Notes under the pieces: model-generated
What the model saw: only the letters and a program-made list of their open reading frames with translations
The model's database searches: none
Told to the model about the DNA's origin: nothing
Program-made: the position numbers and the translations under genes
NCBI GenBank assembly: GCA_014526335.1
Contig: JACTAT010000008.1
Span: 1,386,298 to 1,450,297, forward strand
Source of the DNA: Chrysaora quinquecirrha
Lineage: Eukaryota; Cnidaria; Scyphozoa; Semaeostomeae; Pelagiidae
Direction of reading: 5' to 3'
Length of the DNA stretch: 64,000 nucleotides
Part shown: piece by piece, positions 56,507-64,000 of the stretch
Position numbering within the stretch: position 1 is the first letter of the stretch
Layout: every line of letters begins with the position of its first letter

Positions 56507-57850
56507 CCAGCCAAGACATTATTGATGCAGCAAACAGTGATCCGGCTCTACAGGCAGATGCACCTGCATTACAAACTGGCAAATGTCCACATCTGAATGA
56601 CACTGTTGCTACTGATATCAATGTTGCTGATCTGTGGCAGTTCCAGAAATTGGACAAGGAGCTCACCCTTACAAATGAAGGCATAATCCTAAGAGGAACA
56701 AAACTTGTTATTCCAGAACGTCTCCGAGATAAAGCAGTCTCATTGGCTCATGAAGGGCATTTAGTCATCGTTAAGACCAAAGGCCCGTTGCGGGAAAAGA
56801 TATGGTTTCCCTGTATTGACCAATTTGTCACAGATACAATAAAGTCTTGCATTGCATGCCAAGCTGGTACTAAAGAAAACAATCAGGAACCATTAAAAAT
56901 GAATGAGTTGCCATCTGGACCATGGGAAACAGCATCAGTTGATTTTAAGGCCCCCTTCTTAATGGTGACTACGTATTGGTCGCGCTGGACGAATATTTTC
57001 GATATCCTGAAATAGAAATCGTTAAATCTACAGGTAAGCGATATATAATACCAAAGATGGAGCGTATATTTGCGGCACATGGCATTCCGCTAACTGTGAA
57101 ATCCGACAATGGACCTCCATTTAATGGCACTGCATTTACTGCTTTTACTGATGCCTATGGATTCGTTCACCGAAAGATTACTCCTCAACGGCCAAAGGCC
57201 AATGCAGAGTGTGAACGTTTTATGAGAAACCTTAACAAAATCATTCAAGCAGCTCACACAGAAGGTAAACAATGGCAAGAAGAAATGTTCCATCATGTTC
57301 GCAACTACAGAGCTACACCTCATTCAACAACAGGTGTTCCACCCGCCAAATTGCTTATTGGCCGAAATATCAGAACAAAGTTACCAACAAAAGATACTAC
57401 TCGTAACACCAACCAAAGATACTGCTAAGGGATAAAGTGAGCAAAGAGAAAATGAAACAGTGCGCTGACAAGAAAAATCATGCAGAGGATCCACAGTTCA
57501 ACGTTGAAGATAATGTCCTAGTCAGAAAAAGGCAGAGAAATAAGCAAAATTCAGCATATGATCCAGTTCCGTATATAATAATCGAGATAAAAGGAAGCAT
57601 GATTACAGCTAAACGAAATGACAAGCAGATCACCAGGACCAGCTCATTGTTCAAAAAGATCACCGACCAGATTGCATGATGTGTTGGACACTGATGTTTT
57701 TGATCAACACAATTAAAGAGAAGAACGAGATGATGGAAGAGATATAGAAGAAGGGAATCAAGAAGCAGGAGATCACGGTCAGAGACGTTATCCAGAAAGA
57801 GTAAGAGGGAGGCCTAATTATTTACATGAGACTGGTATTTGAGACAAACT
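56503..57850 (+). pseudogene. Ty3/Gypsy integrase, copy 2
   Basis: The zinc-binding domain is in frame 56503-57015 and the catalytic core in the overlapping frame 56976-57428 (VALDEYFRYPEIEIV, KSDNGPPFNG, KANAECERFMR, FHHVRNYRATPHSTTG). The frame change near 56965 is shared with copy 1. A second break at about 57428 separates the C-terminal piece (57437-57679), which keeps the segment (RQRNKQNSAYDPVPYII region) deleted from copy 1. Apart from these two shifts the integrase is complete. Confidence 0.82.
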
Positions 57851-58034
57851 TTGAGGAATGACTCTATTTTTTCCGCATCACTTTAACTGTTATCTTAACA
57901 TTGTTTTGTTGGCATTTAAGCCCAGTGGACATATGCATTTATTAATAGTACAATAGAATAGCATAGTAGCATGTTTAGCAATGGAATTCGTGTTGCACGC
58001 TTCCCATGGGAAGCGTGTTTGGCAGTAGCCAGGG

Positions 58035-58041
58035 TATATAA
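58035..58041 (+). promoter_or_regulatory. TATA box of the DIRS-like element, copy 2
   Basis: TATATAA, 85 bases before the ATG at 58126. Upstream at about 57983-58010 this copy has about 26 extra bases forming a short inverted repeat around CTTCCCATGGGAAG. Confidence 0.5.
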
Positions 58042-58125
58042 GGTTATCAAGACGTGCAGATCTTCACAGGTCGATAGCAAGTTATCATATAGTTGAAGTG
58101 TACAAGTGTTTACTTTATTGCAATT

Positions 58126-58895
58126 ATGGCTTCCGAGGAGAGAGAAAATGCCGAACAACAAGCTGACCAAGTCATGCAGTCATCTGAAAGTTTGGATAGC
58201 TCAGAGGCATTGTATCTTTTGAAGTCGTACTTCGACAGCAAACTCAAGACTCTAAAACGTGAACTAACACACGAATCTGACGAGGAGTCGAAGGAAAAGG
58301 TTTGTCACCACAGAGATTTTAAGTTTAAATGCAATTCGAATTCAATAGTGGCATTATCGACAAAATTGAAGACACATTGAAGCTTATAGAGTCTGGAGCA
58401 AGAACAAGGCCTAAAAAGCGTTTGCAAACTATTTGCGACGATTTGCGTAAGAGAAATAAACTAATAAAGATCGCAGATAGGTCCCCTGCTGGCTGGCCAA
58501 CCGTCTAAGAATATATTTCCGATGAAGTCGCAAGCGATAGCGATGACGAGAAGAAGCTTAGAGCGGCGGAGTCAAGGGCGCTTACCAAGAAAAAGAACTC
58601 AGCAAAACAAAAGATTCAGTCCACCCCAACGCCGCCCTTTCTTGGAGGCAGATTTTTCAACCAGCAAGGGTTTGATTAACCATCGCCGTTTCATTTTCCA
58701 GTGCCAGGAAGGACAGGGCTCTTCAACACTTTCAGCAGCCACAACCAGCTCCAACGGCCTTTTCTCAGAACGCAGCCAAAGCCGTCAGACATCTGTCTCA
58801 CTTGTGGACAATTTGGGCACTGGCGCCGTAATTGCCCAACCCTTAGTAGCCTAGCCTCCTTCGGGCGACTTCAATCACAGCAGAATTCTAGATAA
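58126..58895 (+). pseudogene. DIRS-like gag protein, copy 2
   Basis: As copy 1, but a ten-base deletion near 58331 throws the frame out, in addition to the shared TAA (about 58506). The CCHC knuckle survives as CLTCGQFGHWRRNC. Non-functional. Confidence 0.8.
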
Positions 58896-60875
58896 GTATA
58901 TGGAAAGTTTGTTCAATACCGAAGTTGATTTTTATTATGATAATTTTAAGTGCTTTGATTTTGATGCAGATCCTTCTGTTGAGGAAAAGCCAGCGAAAGG
59001 CAATTTGAGAGCGAATAGTGCCTTTTGAGAATTAATTAATGCTCCAGAATACATTGTTAATTTGATAAAATTTGGTTACAAGATTCCTTTTGTAAATACA
59101 CCCAAACAAGCTTGGTGCAGAAACAATAAATCTGCTTTTGCAAATAAAGATTTTGTTACTGAAAATATCTTGCAGCTTCAAAAACGTGGCTCGGCTGTAG
59201 AGGTTAAGTTTCAACCTCAAAGTCCCCTCTCGGTCGCTAGCAATTCTTCAGGGAAATTAAGATTGATTATTGATTTACGATATGTTAATAAACATTTATT
59301 TAAAGAAAATATTCGTTTTGATGCTTTGCGCTTTTCGAAAATTATTTACAACCTTCGTCATTTGTTTCCAAATTTGATTAAAACAAGGCTATCATCATGT
59401 CGATATTTTTCCAGATCATCAAACTTTCCTAGGATTTTCCTGGATTTTGGATGGCGTTGAAAGATTTTTCGTGTTTACAGTCCTACCGTTTGGTCTTAGT
59501 TCTGCCCCATATATTTTTGCAAAAACTTTGCGCCCCCTAGTCAAGTATTGGCCCTCTCTAGGAATAAAAATTTGTGTTTAAATTGATGATGGCATACTCA
59601 TTGTAAATTCAGAGTCTGTAGCAAAACAACATTCAATGGTCGTTAAAGGTACTCTAGTAAAATCAGGTTTTGTGGCAAATAGCGAAAAGTCTGTTTGGGA
59701 ACCGACAAAGCAATTAACGTGGATCGGAATTTCTATGGATTTCCAACAAAACACATTGTTTATTCCAAGAAAGAGGGTAGATGCAATATTAGATAAAACA
59801 ACATCACTTTTAAAGAAACCATATACGTCCCCAAGGCATTTAGCCGAATTGGTTGGCAAAATAATTTCTACAAAATATGTTTTAGGAGACATAGTAAGTT
59901 TAAAATCTAGATATTTGTACGCGGTCATAGAAGGTAAATCTTCATGGGATGCTAAACTCAATATTCTCAACTTTCCTTACGCTCATGATGAGGTCATTTT
60001 CTGGCATAATAATTTTGAAAAATTAAATGTTAGAAACGTCTTAGATCCGACTCTACTTTCAGTCATAGTCACTTCAGATGCTAGTGCTACTGAAATAGGA
60101 GCAGTTATAGGCAGTTCTTTTAAAGCTCACAGACATCTTTCATTTGAGGAAACAACAAAAAGTTCCACCTGGCGTGAATTAACTGCTGTCATTTTCTCCT
60201 TGCAAAGTCTTTTGCCATTGATTAAGTCAAAACCGGTGATATGGAAGGTCGATAATTATGCAGCATCTAGACTAATTCGGGTTGGCAGTCGTGTACATGA
60301 TCTCCATTCTATTGCCTTAGAAATAAATTCATCATGCACGACAAATGATATATCCCTAAAGGTGTGTTGGATTCCAAGATCTATGAACTCTGAGGCTGAC
60401 AAACTTTCAAAGTTTATTGATGTTGGAGACTGGCAGACAACGCCATTGTTCTTTGATTTATTGAATTCGAAATGGGGGCCCTTTCACCATAGACAGATTT
60501 GCAAATTTTGAAAATAAGAAGCTGCCTAGATTTAATTCAAAATTTCTTTGTCCAGGTTCTGAAGCCGTGAACGCTTTTTTACAAAACTGGGAGAACGAAA
60601 TTAATTGGCTTGTTCCTCCAGTGGAGGATATTCCAGCAGTAATTAACGTTATCAGTAGAAGAAGCGTATTTGGAGCGCTAGTTGTCCCTTTCTGGGAGTC
60701 AGCAGTATATTGGCCACTTTTATGTAGCGATAAATTAGTGTTTCGTTCATTTGTGAAAGACTTCATGTTGTTTAAAGATATAGAGAATATCATAATTTCT
60801 GGCTCTTGCCCAATGTCGTTTATCGATCCCTCTCTTTTGCAAGGAGGAATTATTGCTCTTAGAATTGAGCCATAG
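58872..60875 (+). pseudogene. DIRS-like reverse transcriptase and RNase H, copy 2
   Basis: Shares with copy 1 the TGA in the linker near 59026 but keeps GCTCCAGAATAC where copy 1 has a stop. The segment LSVASNSSGKLRLIIDLRYV is intact here. Frameshifts occur near 59330 and 59380. The catalytic Tyr codon of YIDD is TAA (near 59580), so the polymerase centre is destroyed. The RNase H frame 59636-60511 is open; in ATEIGAV a Gly has become Glu. The C-terminal segment ends at 60875. Confidence 0.85.
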
Positions 60876-61221
60876 AGATCCCTTTTTAAAAGACGACGTA
60901 CAGTAGAGTGACATGTATTATCGGCATGTTTGATATGTGTTCATTGAAATGGGAATCTAAAAAGTAAAAAGTTGTATTGTTGCACCTTGGATGGTGGCAT
61001 GAAATATTAAGATCAAGATGTTGATTTCATGACATGAGATCATGATGAGATGTATGAAATAGGCCTATGTTATAAAATCTTAACCTAAAAGAGTAATTTG
61101 CACCTTGGATGGTGGCAAAAAAAAAGTTAGAGGATGTTATGAAATAAAGTAGTATATAGCCGCACGAATAGCTATGTACATGAATACTTTAAAATTAATA
61201 TGCCTTGGAGGCAAACTCAAG

Positions 61222-61727
61222 TGTTTCGGCCTTGACGCCAAGATTAAATATCCATTGCTCCTTTAAGTCCGTCAAGAGTCAATATTTTCGAATCTTAGTG
61301 TTTAAGTTACGAGAGAATGGTACCTGTAAAATATTTTCAGATTAAATTAAATTTCCTTTTCCTATACTTTCACCTCTAGCATCAATTGAAACATCGATCA
61401 AGGCTGAGAGTCTTAAAGAATTGGCATCCTCTATTCCATCATTTTTATCCAAATCCAAATCTACAAACGCGTAACAAAGATACAATTCTGATTCAACAAA
61501 TGGCTTCATTCGTCAAACAAATATACAGAAATTCCGAACTTTCCTGCACAATCTATTCACGTCGCGCTGTTTTTATCATCATTGTTACAGTCTAATGAAT
61601 CTCTAAGTGTAATCGAAAGTGCTTTTGATGCAATCAAACATTTCCATAGGATGGGTTGCGTTGACGATCCGACTAGCTCGGATATTTGCAAAAATTTGCT
61701 TGAAGCAGCTTAGCGTATTTCGAAAAA
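61222..61727 (+). pseudogene. DIRS-like tyrosine recombinase remnant, copy 2
   Basis: Only the N-terminal helical part is present, with a deletion near 61405 and a TAG (near 61711). The block ends before the catalytic Arg, His and Tyr region seen in copy 1. Confidence 0.7.
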
Positions 61728-62462
61728 TGCAAAAAAAAAGACATTGTCTTAATGGCAACAGGCTGCTTACCGGTTCCTCTTCTTGTCTCTCCCTCTTGAA
61801 ACTCCCATAAAAAATTTGAACCAACTAAGCAGTCAATAAAAATATGAAGAAAACTTTAAAAGATATCAGATGATTGCGAATTAGGTTGCAAATTTGAAAT
61901 TTTGGCTTCAAAAAACCGATATTTTATTTGCGCAATTTGGAGTTCCCTCGCTTTTTGCAATGGTCAAAGTCACGTGACAAGCTTCAAGATAACGAATCTG
62001 CGGCCTTGTGAAGTTCTTTTCAAAATTTTCATCTTCAAGAAGAAGTCGAAAGCAAACAGCAAGCCTTCAGGTATGTATCTATTGTTATTTGAAACGAATA
62101 CCATCGGTATTTTGTTAAAAACTAATTTCTTATAAATCTGCATTTGTCAATATTTTGGGATGAAACAAAATTTCCTGGCTAGTTAATTCTTCATCACTTT
62201 CCTTCACATTTATTTAACCACCAAAATCAAAAGCAAAGTTTATCATTTTGACTAACGGTAGGATTCAAGGAAAGGGTTGCGTTGGAATCTTAAATAATTT
62301 ATTAAATAGATTAGACTTGTAAGCTTTAATTCCCAATGTGTTGTGTTTCAAATTCAAACAACTTATCTATCTACTTCATCGTCGTTCTTACATCGTCGAA
62401 TGCTGTGCTTCACAACTTCTAAGCCTTCGGCCTTCAGTACTTTTACTGTTAGTTAGATGGAC
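61728..62462. other. No gene recognised
   Basis: Begins with an A-run at the duplication breakpoint. Short frames without domains. A CACGTG lies near 61971. Confidence 0.4.
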
Positions 62463-62580
62463 TACCGTAAATCTTCGAATACGCCCCCGGGGGCTTATTT
62501 GCAAAATTGAATTTCTGGGTGGGGGCTTATTCGAGGGGGGACTTAGTCGAAGGTGGGGGCTTATTCGAGGATTTACGGTA
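62463..62580. mobile_element. 118-bp hairpin MITE
   Basis: The ends are TACCGTAAATC and GATTTACGGTA. The inner part repeats GGGGGCTTATTCGA, also inverted as TCGAATACGCCCCC, so the whole folds back. Short TACCGTAAAT elements of this type are widespread in marine invertebrate genomes; TA at each end suits a TA target. Confidence 0.6.
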
Positions 62581-63108
62581 CTTATTCAATGGATTCAAAC
62601 AGCAAAGCGCCAATTTTACAAAACTAAAAAGTTAATCTCTCTTGGGCCATTTTAAACTCGAAATGTTTGTAGCGATAGCAACACAGTAGCTAGGCATGTC
62701 ACTTCTCTTTTGTTTCACATTTCCTTACTTTTTCCTCCTCGTTAACACTTGCGCTTTTCTTTACTTCTCACTCGCTTTTATTTGTCTCTACATCTCTTAA
62801 CAACCGCCTTGTTTTTATTTGATGATTTTAAATAGATTTTAGTTAGTTAGATTTTTGAGTTATACGAGCACACACGAATTTACGAGTAATTTCTGAAGTG
62901 ATTTCTACGCAGCGCAAGATTTTGGTGAGATCATTCCGACTTTATTTATATTTATTACATTAGAATATTACAGATATACTTCAACATCTCATATTCTAAA
63001 TGTTGACTATTTCGCAACCAGAAACATTAATATAGATACACTTTTTTTAATAAGCAACTGGTCAATAAGCAACTAGGGCTGAAATTTGTTAAAATTTTTG
63101 GTGAAATA
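62581..63108. other. No gene recognised
   Basis: AT-rich, TCTC/CTTT-rich around 62700-62800. No supported frame or motif. Confidence 0.4.
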
Positions 63109-63812
63109 CACTAGCCTCACAAAAGTATTGCAAAGCTTGACCTAAAATGGTGGCCAACAGTAGCCGTAGGCCCAAATAACAAAATTTACATAACAAAGCC
63201 ATGACGGCTCAGGGGCTTCACCGAACTTAATTTAGGCGGGAAGATGTTCACAATTTCATTGACTTTCAATTAAAATAAAAAGTAAATGATTTATTTGTTG
63301 CTTTTGGTGGGAAATAATGAAAAACTTTGAAGCAATGCCTTCCAGATTTCGAGCGAAATATTTCAAGAGTTGTCTTGATAAACAGCGATAAAAATAACTA
63401 CTTTTTTGGCCGTTGACTGAAAGTTTTTTCGTTTTTTAAATCAAAATAGCCGAAACTTTTATGCCATGTTATAATCTTCGATCAAAAGAGAGGTTTTCAT
63501 AAAGAAAACAGAGATCATTTCGTGGACGAAAATGACAGGTAAGTTACTTTTGATAAGGCCCAAAATAGGGTTTTTTGTAAATTCCAATTGCTTCTCTATA
63601 AAGCATGGAATTAGCTTCAAAAGTTGTTTGCAATATTTTACAATTACTAAAGTTTTGAAATATGTGAATGAAATTGTTCATAAAATTTTCTTAAGACTAC
63701 TTCAAGTCCAAAATTTATTTTTGTATCAAAACAACAACTTTAAAAGTTACTCAACGAAAATCTTAACCAATAATTTCAATGCCTAATTCTTCTCTTTAAG
63801 TACACTTATAGC
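63109..63812 (+). mobile_element. Tc1-like long-TIR element, half copy
   Basis: Starts after TA with CACTAGCCTCACAAAAGTAT and aligns with the left half of the element at 23434, then continues across the point where that copy carries the MULE-like insertion (AAGACTACTTCAAGTCC at about 63692) to TTCTTCTCT..GTACACTT near 63805. The mirrored right half is absent from the window. It serves as a natural empty site. Confidence 0.7.
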
Positions 63813-64000
63813 TTTCTTCATACTGTGCATCCTTGCAAACTTGTCAGTTTCATTGAAAAGCCTGAAAAGAGCCAAAATAAGAGGGTTTTAAGGGTACCCA
63901 TCATTCTGCGAGGGCTAAAATACTAGATATGTTAAGCAACTCTTGAGGGCTGGACCAAAGTCCAGTTGCTTGTTTTAAAAAAGTGTAGCCTATCTATCCT
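63813..64000. other. No gene recognised
   Basis: Short unique sequence at the window edge; nothing to report. Confidence 0.4.

Larger units (their letters stand above)
50333..61727. repeat. 11.4-kb duplicated block, copy 2
   Basis: Same orientation and order as 10711-22097. It ends abruptly inside the DIRS recombinase region at GTATTTCGAAAAAT, followed by GCAAAAAAAAAG and unrelated DNA, while copy 1 carries on. The left edge joins unrelated sequence after GTCCAAGATTG. There is no target duplication or inverted repeat at the edges. Confidence 0.9.

Overview
The window is a repeat-dominated piece of an animal nuclear genome, most probably a marine invertebrate and possibly a cnidarian (low confidence, no search was possible). 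The signs are spliced genes with GT-AG introns, TATA, CCAAT and heat-shock promoter elements, Penelope-like, DIRS-like, Ty3/Gypsy, hAT, Tc1-like and MULE-like elements, a long satellite array and a 500-N assembly gap. There are no prokaryotic operons, rRNA or tRNA genes that I can support.

Layout. (1) 1-5155 is the least ordinary part. It is a compact, gene-dense block: a frameshifted unknown protein with a nuclear localisation signal, under a TATA box and a nine-module heat-shock element; very basic small ORFs that resemble adenovirus/adintovirus core proteins; a three-exon RING-finger gene; a second promoter-like region with heat-shock and CCAAT motifs; and an exonuclease-like ORF followed by its own degraded inverted duplicate. 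I read it as a decayed, endogenised adintovirus/Polinton-like or virus-like locus. That is inference: no capsid, integrase or polymerase gene of such an element is in view. (2) 5325-10145 is a composite Penelope-like element (PLE): a 5'-truncated minus-strand copy fused head-to-head to a longer plus-strand copy flanked by direct pseudo-LTRs, each with a hammerhead-ribozyme-like core. (3) 10146-10620 holds simple repeats and a cluster of five perfect CRE palindromes.

(4) 10711-22097 and 50333-61727 are two copies of one 11.4-kb block. Each holds a long-TIR DNA element with a second TIR element nested in it, then a dead Ty3/Gypsy pol interrupted by a 630-bp solo LTR, then a dead DIRS-like tyrosine-recombinase retroelement. 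The copies share internal stops, a frameshift and the solo LTR, so an already dead mosaic was duplicated passively. (5) 23434-25024 is a Tc1-like long-TIR element containing a 498-bp MULE-like insertion with a 9-bp target duplication; an uninterrupted relative lies at 63109 onward. PLE and LINE fragments follow. (6) 27343-39030 is an 11.7-kb hierarchical satellite. (7) 39031-42505 has no recognised gene. (8) 42506-45840 is a large inverted repeat with hAT transposase tails. (9) 46307-47730 is a second, different PLE running into the N gap. (10) 48511-49515 encodes an integrase-fold protein with a DD35E triad, the best candidate for an intact ordinary gene here, with a CGATCG minisatellite upstream. 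(11) The right end has the second 11.4-kb block, a small MITE and the third Tc1-like half-copy.

Most proteins here are mobile-element machinery: reverse transcriptase plus GIY-YIG endonuclease (PLE), RT/RNase H/integrase (Gypsy), RT/RNase H/tyrosine recombinase (DIRS) and transposase tails (hAT). Nearly all are broken. The minus-strand PLE ORF, the integrase-fold gene and perhaps the RING gene keep long intact frames.
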